Assembly (NCBI RefSeq): GCF_963924675.1
Contig: NC_089221.1
Span: 88,330,998-88,394,997, forward strand
Length of the DNA: 64,000 nucleotides
Reading direction: 5' to 3'
Origin: Phocoena phocoena
Lineage: Eukaryota; Chordata; Mammalia; Artiodactyla; Phocoenidae
Below the pieces are notes generated by a model, which saw only the letters and a program-made list of their open reading frames with translations, had not been told where the DNA came from and did no database searches. This document shows, piece after piece, positions 35,588 to 48,789 of the stretch. Within the stretch, counting starts at the first letter, position 1, and every line of letters begins with the position of its first letter. The translations under genes and the position numbers were made by a program.

Positions 35588-35907
35588 GAAAACAAAAAAT
35601 AACAGACAAGGGAATCCCCATAAAGTTATCAGCTTATTTTTCAGCAGAAACTCTGCAGGCAAGAAGGGAGTGGCAGAATATACTAAAAGTGATGAAAGAG
35701 AAAAACCTACAGCCAAAATTACTCTACCCATCAAGGATCTCATTCAGATTGGATGGAGAAATCAGAAGCTCTTCAGAGAAGCAAAAGCTAACAGAATTCA
35801 GCACCACCGAACCAGCTTTATTACAAAGGCTAAAAAAACTTCTCTAGGCAGGAAACACAAGGGAAAAAAAAGACTCACAAAAAGAAACCCAAAACAATTA
35901 AGAAAAT

Positions 35908-38900
35908 AGTAATAGGAACATACATATTGATAATAACCTTGAATGTAAATGGATTAAATGCCCCAACCAATGTAAACTGATACAGCCACTATGGAGAACA
36001 GTATGGAGGTTCCTTAAAAAACTACAAATAGAGCTACCATACGACCCAGCAATCCCACTACTGGGCATATACCCTGAGAAAAACATAATTCAAAAAGAGT
36101 CATGTACCAAAATGTTCATTGCAGCTCTATTTACAATAGCCAGGACATGGAAGCAACCTAAGTGTCCATCATTGGATGAATGGATAAAGAAGATGTGGCA
36201 CATATATACAATGGAATATTACTCAGCCATAAACAGAAAAGGAGTTGAGATATTTGTAGTGAGGTGGATGGACCTAGAGTCTGTCATACAGAGTGAAGTA
36301 AGTCAGAAAGAGAAAAACAAATGCCATATGCTAACACATATATATGGACTCTAAGAAAAAAAAAAAAAAGGTCATGAAGAACCTAGGGGTAAGATGGGAA
36401 TAAAGACACAGACCTACTAGAGAATGGACTTGAGGATATGGGGAGGCGGATGGTAAGCTGTGACAAAGTGAGAGAGTGGCATGGAAATATATACACTACC
36501 AAACGTAAAATAGATAGCTAGTGGGAAGCAGCCGCATAACACAGGGAGATCAGCTCAGTGGTTTGTGACCATCTACAGGGGTGGGATAGGGAGGGTGGGA
36601 GGGAGGGAGATGCAAGAGGGAAGAGATATGGGAACATATGTATATGTATAACTGATTCACTTTGTTATAAAGCAGAAACTAACACACCATTGTAAAGCAA
36701 TTATACTCCAATAAAGATGTTAAATAAAAAGAAATGCCCCAACCAAATGACACAGACTGGCTGAATGGATACAAAAAGAAGACCTATATATGTGCTGTCT
36801 ACAAGAGACCCACTTCAGACCTAGGGACACATACAGACTGAAAGTGAGGGGATGGAAATAGATATTCCATGCAAATGGAAATCAAAAGAAAGCTGGAGTA
36901 GCAATTCTCATATCAAACAAAATAGACTTTAAAATAAAGACTACTACAAGAGACAAAGAAGGAAACTACATAAGGATCAAGGGATCAATCCAAGAAGAGA
37001 CATAACAATTGTAAATATTTATGCATCCAACATAGGAAGAAAAAGCAAATGCTAACAGCCATAAAAGGGGAAATCAACAGTAACACAATAATAGTAAGGG
37101 ACTTTAATACCCCACTTTCACCAATGGACAGATCATCCAAGATGAAAATAAATAAGGAAACACAAGCTTTAAATGACACATTAAACAAGATGGACTTGAT
37201 TGATATTTATAGGACATTCCATCCAAAAACAACAGAATACACTCTCTTCTCAAGTGCTCATGGAACATTCCCCAGGATAGACCATATCTTGGGTCACAAA
37301 TCAAGCCTTGATAAATTTAAGAAAATTAAAATTGTATCAGGTATCTTTTCCGACCACAACGCTATGAGACTAGATATCAATTACAGGAAAAAAAAATGTA
37401 AAAACAACAAATACATGGAAGCTAAACAGTGCACTGCTAAATAACCAAGAGATCACTGAAGAAATCAAAGAAGAAATTAAAAAGATACATAGAAACAAAT
37501 GACAGCAAAAACACAAGGACCCCAAATCTATGGAATGCAGCAAAAGCAGTTCTAAGAGAGAAGTTTATAGCAATTCAATCTCACCTCAAGAAACAGGAAA
37601 AATCTCAAATAAACAATCTAATCCTACACCTAAAGCAACCAGAGAACAAAAACAGAGAGAACCCAAAGTTAGTAGAAGGAAAGAAATCATAAAGATCAGA
37701 GCAGAAATAAATGAAATAGAAACAAAGAAAACAATAGCAAAAATCAAAAGAACTAAAAGCTAGTTCTTTGAGAAGATAAACAAAACTGATAAATCCTTAG
37801 CCAGATTCATCAAGAAAAGAAGGGAGAGGACACAAATCAATAAAATTCGAAATGCAAAAGTAGAAATCACAACTGACACCACAGAAATACAAAGGATTAT
37901 AGGAGACTACTACAAACAATTTATGCCAATAAAATGGACAACCATGAAGAAATGGACAAATTCTTGGAAATGTACAATTTTCCAAGACTGAACCAAGAAG
38001 AACTAGAAAATATAAACAGACCTACCACAGGAAATGAAATTGAAACTGTAATTAAAAATCTTCCACCAAACAAAAGCCCAGGACCAGATGGCTTTACAGG
38101 TGAATTCTATCAAACATTTAGAGAAGAGCTAACACCAATCCTTCTGAAACTCTTCCAAAAAAATTGCAGAGGGAGGAACACTCCCAAATTCATTCTATGA
38201 AGCCACCATCACCCTGATACCAAAACCAGAAAAAGATATCACAAAAAAGGAAAATTATAGACCAATATCACTGATGAACATAGATGTAAAAATCCTCAAC
38301 AAAATACTAGCAAACAGAATCCAACAACATATTAATAGGATCATACACCATGATCAAGTGGGATTTATCCCAAGGATGCAAGGATTCTTCAATATACACA
38401 AATCAATCAATGTGATACACCACATTAACAAATTAAGGAATAAAAACCATATGATCATCTCAATAGATGCAGAAAAAGCTTTTGACAAAATCCAACACCC
38501 ATTTATGATAAAAACCCTCTAGAAAGTAGGCACAGAGGGAACTTACCTCAACATAACGAAGGCCATATATGACAAATGCACGGCCAGCATCCTTCTCAAT
38601 GGTGAAAAACTGAAAGCATTTCCACTAAGGTCAGGAATAAGACAAGGATGTCCACTCTCGCCACTCTTATTCAACATAGTTTTGGAACTCCTAGCCACAG
38701 CAATCAGAGAAGAAAAAGCAATAAAGGAATCCAAATCTGAAAAGAAGAAGTAAAACAGTCACTGTTTGCAGATGGCATGATACTATACATAGAAAATCCT
38801 AAAGATGCCATGAGAAAACTACTAGAACTAATCAATGAATTTGGTAAGGTTGCAGGATACAAAATTAATGCACAGAAATCTCTGGCATTCCTATACACTA

Positions 38901-40483
38901 ACAACAAAAAATCTGAAAGAGAAATTAAGGAAACAATCCCATTTACCATCGCAACAAAAAGAATAAAATACCTAGGAAAAAATCTACCCAAGGATGTGAA
39001 AGACTTGTACTCAGAAAACTGTAAAACACTGATGAAAGAAGTCAAAGATGACATAAACAGATGGAGAAATATACCATGCTCTGGGATTGGAAGAATAAAT
39101 ATTGTGAAAAAGACTATACTACCCAAAGCAATCTACAGAATCAATGCAATCCCTATCAAACTACCAATGGCAGTCTTCATAGAATTAGAACAAAAAAGTT
39201 TACAGTTCGTATGGAAACACAAAAGACCCCGAATAGCCAAAGCAATCTTGAGAAAGAAAAGTGGAGCTGGAGTAATCAGGCTCCCTGACTTCAGACTATA
39301 CTACAAAGCTACAGTAATCAAGACAGTATGGTACTGGCACAAAAACAGAAATATAGATCAATGGTACAGGATAGAAAGCCCAGAGGTAAACCCACGCACA
39401 TATGGTCAACTTATCTACGACAAAGGAGGCAAGGATATACAATGGAGAAAAGACAGTCTCTTCAATAAGTGGTGCTGGGAAAACTGGACAGGTACATGTA
39501 AAAGAAAGAAATTAGAACACTCCCTAACACCATACACAAAAATAAATGCAAAATGGATTAAAGACCTAAATGTAACGCCAGGCACTATAAAACTCTTAGA
39601 GGAAAACATAGGCAGAACACTCTTTGACATAAATCACAGCAAGATCTTTTTTGACCCACCTCCTAGAGTAATGGAAATAAAAATAAACAAATGGGACCTA
39701 ATGAAACTTAAAAGCTTTTACACAGCAAAGGAAACCATAAACAAGAAAAAAAGACAACCCTCAGAATGCGAGAAAATATTTGCAAGTGAAACCGCGGACA
39801 AAGGATTAATCTCCAAAATATGCAAATAGCTCATGGAGTTCAATATCAAAAAAACAAACAATTCAATTACAAAATGCGCGGAAGACCTAAACAGACATTT
39901 CACCAAAGGAGACATACAGATGGCCAGGAGGCACATGAAAAGATGCTCAACATCACTAATTATTAGAGAAATGCAAATCAAAACTACAATGAGGTATCAC
40001 CTCACACTGGTCAGAATGGCCATTATCAAAAAATCTAGAGACAATAAATACTGGAAAGGGTGTGGAGAAAAGGGAACCCTCCTGCACTGTTGGTGGGAAT
40101 GTAAATTCATAAAACCACTATGGAAAATAGTATGGAAGTTCCTTAAAAAACTAAAAATAGAACTACCATATGACCCAGCAATCCCACTACTGGGCATATA
40201 CCCTCAGAAAACTATAATTCAAAAAGAGACATGTACCCCAATGTTCACCGCAGCACTATTTACAATAGCCAGGACATGGAAGCACCCTAAGTGTCCATCG
40301 ACAGATGAGTGGATAAAGAAGATGTGGTACATATATAGAATGGAATATTACTCAGTCATAAAAAGAAATGAAATTGAGTTATTTGTAGTGAGGTGGATGG
40401 ACCTAGAGTCTCTCATACAGAGTGAAGTAAGTCAGAAAGAGAAAAATAAATACCGTATTCCAACACATATATATGGAATCTAA
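35908..40483 (+). pseudogene. L1 ORF2 relic, interrupted by a nested L1
   Basis: ORF2p is the L1 endonuclease and reverse transcriptase. The expected start codon reads ata, followed by the conserved [11 protein letters not shown] stretch. A 776-bp nested L1 breaks it there. Open pieces include 37049-37444 (endonuclease part, [13 protein letters not shown]), 37934-38200, 38274-38522 (stop at 38521), 38777-39829 (350 codons, reverse transcriptase to C-terminal) and 39833-40483 (C-terminal zinc-knuckle-like region and tail). The reverse transcriptase motif is FADG at 38765-38776, so one catalytic Asp is lost. Confidence 0.9.
35956..36746 (+). mobile_element. Nested 5'-truncated L1
   Basis: A perfect 15-bp target duplication (aaatgccccaaccaa) at 35956-35970 and 36732-36746 encloses a 761-bp L1 3' end (35971-36731). 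It holds the last part of ORF2, with an 80-codon open piece at 36112-36354 containing [21 protein letters not shown] 3' UTR ending in 'caataaagatgttaaataaaa' follows. It sits inside the endonuclease start of the older L1. The perfect duplication suggests it is younger than its host. Confidence 0.97.
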
Positions 40484-40869
40484 AAAAAAAAAAAAGGTAC
40501 TGATGAACCTAATGGCAGGGCAGGAATAAAGACATAGACATAGGGAATGGACTTGAGCACACAGGGTGGGGGGGGGTGGGTAGGGGGAAGCTGGGGCAAA
40601 GTGAGAGTAGAATCGACATATATACACTACCCTATGTAAAATAGTTAGCTAGTGGGAAGCAGCAGCATAGCACATGGAGATCAGCTCAGTGCTTTGCAAT
40701 GACCTAGAAAGGTGGGATAGGGAGTATGGGAGGGAGGCTGAAGAGGGAGGGGATATGGGGTTATATGTATGCGTATGGCTGATTCATTTTGTTGTACAAA
40801 AGAAACTAACACAGTGTTGTGAAGCTTTTATACTCCAATGAAGATTAAAAAAAAAAAAGTCACAGCACT

Positions 40870-42780
40870 TATCATAGCAAGGAATGTCAATGGTTTGGGG
40901 TTACACTTTATGATGCTACATCAGACTGGTTCCTTTTAAAGTCAGATTATCTCTTTCATTGTATTCAGAAATACGTGGACAGATCAAGGTAGTTATTTTT
41001 CTGCTGGCACGTCTACGCCAGTACTCTCAAAGATTTTTTCACTGCACATCTACTTCTAAAATAACTTTGGTCTCTCCCCTCCAATTAATGTGTATTAATT
41101 ATAAATTACATGCACCTATACTACTGTACTAATATAATACATGTATGATAACAATTATACCCTCAATGAAAATCTTAAGAGGATGAAACTGAAAAGTAAA
41201 TGTAAATAGAAGTTCTAATACTGTCTTCCTTTACTTGAGTGGATCATCTTGTGAAACCCTTGGGGTACATGTCTCCAATGTGGATACCTTTATTCTCCAC
41301 ATGGGAACCACACCACAATTCCTTTATGTCACGCTGTCCTGGTTAGCCTGGGCCTCTCTGAGGTCCTCACTTTAGTATTATGGCAACAGCATTGAATTAT
41401 GGAGAATATTACTTGATAAGGGAGAAGCAGAAAGAATCGATATGTAGGAAATAACCCAAAGCAATGGAATGCTAAACTGTGTGTCAAGGGGATTAGAGGT
41501 TGAAGGCAATCTCCAGGTGTTGGATTTATTGGACTAGGGTAGCCAGGAAGGGTCCGAGAAAGAGGGAAAATATGACTGGCTTTTAAGATGGATGGAACTG
41601 GGTTGGAAGATGGAAGCATAAAGTGAGCAAAGCCCTGGAGGAAGGATTAAATGTGATCAAAACTGGGGAGAATGTGAGACCAGCCCAGCTGAAAGACACA
41701 ACCCAGGCCAACCTTGAAGCTCTTGAGCCTTTCTCCCATTAGGCCACTAAAGTGATTCAATCTGGTTCCTTTCCTAATTCTCAGGAGCTCCAGAGCCTGA
41801 AAGCTGTCCTCTCGAGCCTCATCTGTCAAGGCAACTAAGGACTGTCCATAGTTCTCAGAGGTCAGCTCCTCGCAAACTCCTTTCTGAGCTTTGTAGCCTC
41901 TGGCTGGCTTTCAGGCTCTCCCCTGAGAAGTCATCAAACCCAGGCTTCCTCTAGGTAGAACTAAGCTGTAGGTGATGGAAAGGGAGTTTTTGACAGGATT
42001 AGGACCTCCCTGCATGGTAAGCAATTTGTGTTTTCAAGTTAAAAGTCCTGACAGTAAGCTATGTAGTGTCTTGTGCTGTGTGCAGTTTTCATTTAAAACG
42101 TGTGTGGGGCTAAGGTTGAAATAAGATTTCACTGATACATCAACTTTCTCAGTCAAGTTCACTTGGGATCATGTCTTGAGAACGCACCCTCTCCTGTGAG
42201 TGGGTCTGAAGGAAGATCACTGAGAAGAGAGCGAGGATGGTGGGTGGTGTGGCAGGAAGTATGAGTTAATGGAGTTAAAAATTAATCGGTGTGTGTGTGG
42301 TAACAGGAAAAATGAAAGGAACAGATGTTGAGGAGAGGCCAGTTGCCAGCACACAGGGATGGATGGTCTGTCTCTCTGCCAGGGCTCAATCCGAGCTCCA
42401 GGGAGAAATGGTTTCGCTGCCTCAAGATCTTAATGGAACATTAGTCAGGGCTGTGGGGACTAAGTCTTTGCCAAGGAGACGTCATCTCAGACCAGAATTC
42501 AGAGAGGCAGGTGAAGTGTGGGACTCTGCCCCTTATATGCTGTTTCAGACAGACAACTTCCAGACTTGTGTGCTCTCGTAGCACCTTCACGAAAGCAAAA
42601 CTCAAGGAGCCTGTGGTTTTCTCTCAACACTCATTCTGAGTGATCGTTGACACATTATAAGCCACTGAATCTCCAGATTCAATCCAGCCACAAAACAGGA
42701 CTCGGGCTGCGCCGGTTATCCTTTACAGAATTACAGCCTGTTAGGACACTGGGGCTTCTGCAGAGATCGGTTTCCATGCA
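40870..42780. other. Mostly single-copy sequence, faint old repeats
   Basis: The stretch near 41.50-41.65 kb ('gaagggtccgagaaagaggg', 'agtgagcaaagccctggagg') resembles an old interspersed repeat. No exon is recognised. Confidence 0.4.
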
Positions 42781-42784
42781 TAAT

Positions 42785-43480
42785 TCTGTTCATTCATTAA
42801 GTCACAACAAAGATACAGTGAGTGCTCCTACTGTACTTTGTGGCTACGTACCAGAAATATATCAGTGAACAGAACAAACATTTCTGCCCTCATGGAGCTT
42901 ACATTCCAGTGGGAGAAAATAATCAATAAACAATATTCATAACAAGTAAATTATACATTATGATGGAAGGGACGTGTGCTATGGATGGAAAGAAAAAGTA
43001 AAACAGAGTAAAAGGGATAGGGAATGCCAGGGCTGGAAGTGAATGACAATTTTAAATTGACTAGTCAGGGCAAGCTTCTTCATTAAAGCGGGTATATGGA
43101 TATTAGGGGGAAGAGTATTTAAGGTAGTGGCAACAGCCAGTGTAAAAGCCCAGCGTTGGGAGGTACATGAGCAGAATGAGCAAAGGAGAGAATAGTAGCA
43201 AATTAGGTCAGAGAAGAATGGGGCCAGAGCACCAGGGACCTTGTAGACCATTGTAAGGGCTTTGGCTTTTAGTCCAGGTGAAATGGGAGCCATTGCAGTG
43301 TTTTGAGCAGAGGAGGGACATGATCTGACATGTTTTGAAAAGATGTCTCTGATTGCAGTGTTAAGATAAGGGGCAGTTATAGACACAGGCAGATGCTTTA
43401 GGAGGTCACTGCAGTGATGCAAGGAAGAGATGATGATGGCTTGGACCAAGGTAGGAAGGTAGGAAGAAGCAATTGGATTC
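42785..43480 (-). mobile_element. Antisense LINE L2 fragment with 3' UTR
   Basis: The minus strand keeps a 156-codon open frame (42979-43449) in the L2 C-terminal region. MVQAIIISSLHHCSDLL matches the L2 LVQATIISRLDYCNSLL pattern. The plus strand shows the reversed L2 3' UTR ('ccctcatggagcttacattcc'). No start codon or catalytic region is present, so it is a relic. Confidence 0.8.
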
Positions 43481-43790
43481 TAGACATATTCTTTTGAGAC
43501 TGTCCTCCTCTTATGTTTGAGTGTCCTAAAGTATAAGCTACTGCATGGCCTTCACCATGTGCGAGTGACTCACCCTATCTTGAATTTCCCAAACATGCTT
43601 TTTCATATAACACTGGTTATGATTAATCTTGGAAAATGTTGTTTTAATGTCTAAGCCTCGGGGTGAAGATGGGTAACTGGCATCCACAGGCTACATCTGG
43701 TATAAAGCTTTTTGTTTCTGTAAAAACTGAACTAGCGTTCTAAGAACAAGAGATTCACATAAAAATCTGAATTCCCAGTTAGCTTCATTT

Positions 43791-44045
43791 AAAAAATCAG
43801 GAAGTTGGGCTTCCCTGGTGGCGCAGTGGTTGAGAGTCCGCCTGCCGATGCAGGGGACACGGGTTCATGTCCCGGTCCGGGAATATCCCACACGCCGCGG
43901 AGCGGCTGGGCCCGTGAGCCGTGGCCGCTGAGCCTGCGCGTCCGGAGCCTGTGCTCCGCAACAGGAGAGGCCACAACAGTAAGAGGCCTGCGTACCACAA
44001 AAAAACAAACAAACAAACAAAACAACAAAAAAATCAGGAAGTTGG
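43791..44045 (+). mobile_element. CHR-type SINE, short form, with target duplication
   Basis: The body runs about 43808-44027, from 'ggcttccctggtggcgcagtgg' to 'gaggcctgcgtaccac' and a tail of (aaac)n. A perfect duplication (aaaaaatcaggaagttgg) lies at 43791-43808 and 44028-44045. Confidence 0.96.
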
Positions 44046-45750
44046 CAATACATTTTCTTATGGCAACCATCACCTGGAATTGAGTAACTATTCCCATCGT
44101 GTCCTTCAATTCCCCGCAGTCCCTACTTGGCTTCTTTCACATGTTGACATTACTTGCTTAGACCATGTAAGCATCGGGGTTTATGAAATGGCCCTAGTCC
44201 AGGGGGAGTTCTGAGGAAGAACAGGGCTATGGGTCAAGACCACAGAAACTACTGGGCCATTAGTCTCGGACTGTGGGACACTCAAGCAGACGAAGAAGTT
44301 TAAAGCTCTTCTGTCTAAACAAATACCCTCTTTAGATTTTCTCTATGGGCACGTTTGTCTCTCTTCCTCAGTGGCTCTGTCCCCTCTCACACAGTGGCGT
44401 GATGAATGAAACCAGGCCTCTTCGGGCTTGTGGGAAGACTGCTTCTCTCCTGTAGAGAGCCCAGTGGGTCCAAGGAGGGCTTCAGGTCCTAGGACCCATG
44501 GAGTGGGTGGCAGAGGCCACATGCTCTAGTCTTTAGGGGGAAGACTGCTCTCTCTTGCTTTCGTCTCTACCATTTTCTGCCTTTTCTTGCCTTCTGACTA
44601 GTAAGAATTGGAGGGGCAACACTAGTAAGAAGTTCTAAGTGACAGACTTGAGCCACCGTCCTTGGGCAACCACCCTGCCCAGCTCTCCAGGGCCAGGGGC
44701 TCCATGGAGGCCGCGGGACCAATTTTCTCTAGTCATGAGACATGTGCCTCTGCTTAGTTTCCCCTGTAAACCTAGAGTGTCTGTAAACAAGTGTTCAAAG
44801 ACATGGTGACTTGAGGCTCTCGCCACCTTTCTTTACATAAGAGGTATGTGGCCCTCAACTAAGAGTGAGAAATATTTCAAAAGGCTTGTTACTGAATTTA
44901 TTAGGAAAATGCAAGGAAAGACTCATTCTTTCCCCTCTCCTCTTGTTATGGATCCTGAGGATGGAGCAAAAAGGTCTACCTTACCCATTTTACAGAACGA
45001 CCTCAAGCACACGCTCTCTTCCATGACCCTTACCAAAATCATCCACACTCTTGATGAGGCCTGAAATTCCAACAGTCTTTCATTCCACAGTTAAAAATAA
45101 GACTCAAAATGCAAACTGCAGAAACACCATCCTCTAGTACTGCTGCTCCTATTAAGGTCTCAGGGAAGCATGGAGAAGGCACAGGTGATAAGAGAAAGAA
45201 TCCAGGTGTGTTTACCCTTCATCACATAATGAGAATCAAGCAATTTCTTGGTCTAGGCTGGACTCAGAGGAGGACATATTCACAAAAGTTTTATAGCATC
45301 TCCTCATCTTTTCCTAAGTCCCATCCTCCTATCACCATGGCAACCCACATGTTACAAAGGCAGGTGAAGAGGTTTGTGAATCTTAGCTCCTTGACCTTCA
45401 GGCCTCTTTAAGTTTTATTCTGTGCTTTTGAAGAGCATAAGTTACCTAACTTGTACATTGCAGGGAAGAGGATTTCTATGGAGGATGTAAGAAATAGAAC
45501 TTCTAAATGTTTAGTTGGAAATAGCAGGAAAGCCTTCACACTAATGACTGGCCACTCAAGGCTATTGCACCAAGAGAAGAAGATGTCAGGCCCCTAACTG
45601 AGAATGGCTGCAGGGAGAGAACTAAAATGCTTATGACTCATCTAAGTTAGCTCCAGTCTTGTTCAAATGTTAGACCTTCTTATCATTAAAGTTTACCTTT
45701 GCGGGCTAAACTTATTGCACAAAAGCAGAAACACATGAGAAAAGTGATGC
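44046..45750. other. Single-copy sequence, no gene recognised
   Basis: No confident repeat or exon was seen. The 100-codon frame at 45109-45411 plus has no domain I recognise. Confidence 0.45.
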
Positions 45751-45776
45751 GTGCACACACACACACACATACACTC
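45751..45776. repeat. CA microsatellite
   Basis: 'gtgcacacacacacacacat' type tract, about 10 CA units. Confidence 0.9.
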
Positions 45777-45820
45777 TAATTCTCACTAAGGTAGAAATGA
45801 CTGACTCGAGATCATTCCAG

Positions 45821-46053
45821 GAGAACCCAGTTTTTTTTTTTTTTTTGGCGGTATGCGGGCCTCTCACTGCTGTGGCCTCTCCCGTTGCAGAGCACAGTCT
45901 CCGGAGGCGCAGGCTCAGTGGCCATGGCTCACGGACCCAGCCGCTCCGCGGCACGTGGGATCTTCCCGGACCGGGGCACGAACCCGTGTCCCCTACATCG
46001 GCAGGTGGACTCTCAACCACTGAGCCACCAGGGAAGTCCGAGAACCCAGTTTT
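45821..46053 (-). mobile_element. CHR-type SINE, short form, antisense, with target duplication
   Basis: A perfect 14-bp duplication (gagaacccagtttt) at 45821-45834 and 46040-46053 brackets a T-run and the reverse complement of the short form. The open frames on both strands here are SINE-derived. Confidence 0.96.
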
Positions 46054-48785
46054 AAACAGAGGAAAGAGAACACCGAATCTAAGAGCAGAGGTGAACACAA
46101 TGGAGCAAAGAAAATCAACTAACTAGAAAAGTTAGTAGGCGATAGGTACAGAAGAATGCTGGAGTATAGCATTTAAACAGTTTGCTTTTGGATGTATGAA
46201 TTACACCTGAGTCTAGAGTGCAACGGGAAGGTCAAGCTGTAGGGATGGTCTTTGCTCTCACAAAGGAGTTTACATAGTGAGTTTGATAGGGTTTTAAATT
46301 CTAATGCATGTCTTGATGCTGGGTGAAATTTCAGAATTTCCCCGTTCTGGTTCAAATGGGTCTCAGCATTAAATCATTCCTGGTATGAGGCAAGTCCATT
46401 CAATGTGGTTCCCAGATGCCCCTTAATAAGCTCTAATTTGAGCCAGGTGCTCAGGCACGGTCACCTCCCTGTACTCAACTAAGTCTGAGCTGTTGCCTGA
46501 ATGGCATGTCCATTTTTCTAAGCCCGAAGAAGCATACGGTCAATGCATTATTGCTAACGGTAATTAGTGGCCCTGCTGAGGTCTGGTGCTTTCTCCCGGC
46601 TCCTGCACAGAGCCACATTTGTTGCTGCCCACAGCCAAAGAACTGCTTCTTTTTTTTTCAATCGTTTGAAATCTGAAGAGGGATTTAGACCTCAGGATGT
46701 GAATGACAAAATGCACGTTGTACCCTTGTAAGTGGTTGGAGCCCCTGAGATTCTAGTGTTCTCATCACTGACACAAGGACACAACATGCCAAACGAGGAG
46801 AAAGACCCTGCTTCAGCAGAGAGCGATTCCCGTGGACAGCCTGCTGTTCTCCAATAATAGCTCCGAAACGGAGAAACAGGAAAACAAGATCAGCCATTCC
46901 GGAAATCAAAAAGAGATGGAGTGGAGGGTGAGGAGGGATGAGACAGCAAACATATGGAAGAGTTTTCAGTTATGGAGGAAGGAAGCCAAACACGCGGGCC
47001 ATTATTTCAATTTTCTTCAGTTTTCAGCCTTAAGAGATGCCCAGGAAATACTTTATGCTAATTCTCTTTTCTTAAAAAGCTGAAAAATCTTTCAAAACTA
47101 GAGAGAAGTAATTGTGGCTTACAGCCGGTTTGGTGTTTTTTTTTTCCCTGTCCTTCAAAATAACCTGCATTTTTTTTCTACCCGGGAGTTAACTAGTTCA
47201 AATTCGATTCATGAGTGACAATTTCACTAAAAGAATCTGAAACTATTTGCTATGAGGAAATTCTTATGAAGCTGAAGACTGCATGGGAGCCGGTTATACA
47301 ACACTGGATTCATTCACTTTAGAAATCCTGAACACATAGAGGATACCTTCTATTAAGAGGATCACTCTGGACTTCTATAAATTTCCACAGTGCTTCTTGG
47401 CCTAACTTCACCTTTTTGTCAGTAGCATTCTCTGTAGAGAAGCGATTTAGCGGAAAACAATAAACAGATCAGAATTTAAAGCAACTCTTCTATTTTTGTA
47501 AGCCTTACATGGTTTCTGACTATTTCAATCAACATAGCCAAAAATTTTCATGGGGATAAACATCCTTTTGTAATAGTTTTCTGACAAAAATTTTCATACT
47601 TTTCAAAAATTACATTAATTAATACTCATAGCCATCAAGGTGAAAATTGTACTAGTTCTATTACGGAGTCATTTTAATCACTTAATAAACATAAGGTGTT
47701 GATTGTTTCCTTGGATAGCAAGACAAGCCAATCAACATAACAGAGAGTAGAAAATAATCTCCGGCAAACAGACCCCATCATCTCTTCATACACAAGTGTA
47801 AGTTTGTGAGTGTATGTTTGTGCATGCAAGGTACATTTTAAAGTAAGTTTTAATTCTCCCAAAATGTCACTTTTGAAACAAAGCAAGATTAAAGGTGAAA
47901 ATTTAAGAAATTAAATCTTAGCAGTAGTTCTATCTTTAAGTTTAGTAATAGTACCACCTTTTAAAACAGTGTTGCTTGGAAAAGAGTTCGCCTAACCTCA
48001 TCTTCATCTTAAAATTTAGGTATTTAAATTAAATACGCCTATTCCTTGGTACATATACCAGGATCACAAAAGCCATCGTATCATTTGCCACAATCAAGAA
48101 ATAAATATATCATTATCACAAGTAATAAGGAAAACTGAGATGCTTACAGTCCCTTGGCAATGAAATCCCTTGTATGCGCCAGTTCCTTGTGGTATCAGAG
48201 TAAATCCTTTTAGAGAAATCTGTGGAGAACCACACCAATCCCCATAACCAGAGTCAAGGGAGCAGGTAGTGGAGCCATGGGGGCAGAGGTGCGGTTGGGA
48301 AAGGACGTCTGTTGCGGGAAACTAATCAGAAGTTCTGGCTCCTCTTACAAAAGTGGAAAACCCGACAACAAAGAGCACGCGTTCCTACCAGGAAATGCTG
48401 GGCTGGAGCCCTGCCCCCTTTAGACTTTTAGACAGTGCCCGCATTCTGTCTGCAGCGTTTCTCACACCTTGCCTGTTGCAGTCACTTGTGTTACCTTCCT
48501 CACAGCTGTAGGCACTTGAGTTGACTCTGACTTTATGGAGCACATGACCCAATACCCTTCACCTGGCAAAATTCTACCCGGCCTTAGGCGCCCTCATCTA
48601 GGAGCCTTCCCTGCTCCTCTGAAGACGAGCCTAGTGTCTGCCATTGTGCTTCTCACAGGGCCCTGTACCCTTCTCCGCCAGTGCGCTTTTCATGTCACCT
48701 GAAGAGGACAGCTTAGTGTGTTTGCCACCCCAAGGTTTGTATATAGCCCCTACTCTCCACCAGGCCCTGGAAGGATGCTGGAATA
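46054..48785. other. Single-copy sequence, no gene recognised
   Basis: The part at about 46430-46660 is non-repetitive, with 'gcattattgctaacggtaattag' near 46545, and might be conserved non-coding DNA. No exon or confident repeat is seen elsewhere. Confidence 0.4.
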
Positions 48786-48789
48786 AGCA

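Larger units (their letters stand above)
34372..35905 (+). pseudogene. L1 ORF1 relic, interrupted by two SINEs
   Basis: ORF1p is the trimeric RNA-binding chaperone of L1. The ATG at 34372 begins MTSKTGTQPHS and then meets a stop. A lysine- and glutamate-rich, coiled-coil-like stretch follows with many stops to about 35016. After the SINEs, 35589-35905 encodes in shifting frames the conserved C-terminal region (ARREWQ, KVMKEKNLQP, EFSTTEPAL). The same peptides occur in the younger ORF1 tail at 55200-55411. The gene is dead. Confidence 0.85.
33319..40869 (+). mobile_element. Full-length but dead L1 with later insertions
   Basis: An imperfect 15-bp target duplication (aaaagtcatagccct at 33319-33333, aaaagtcacagcact at 40855-40869, 13 of 15) brackets the element. 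Inside are a 5' UTR (33334-34371), a decayed ORF1 (34372 to about 35905), a decayed ORF2 (about 35908-40483), a 3' UTR and an A-tail. Two SINEs (562 bp with their duplications) and a nested L1 (776 bp) were inserted later. Subtracting them leaves about 6.18 kb, the size of a complete mammalian L1. Many stops and frameshifts show it is inactive. Confidence 0.9.
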
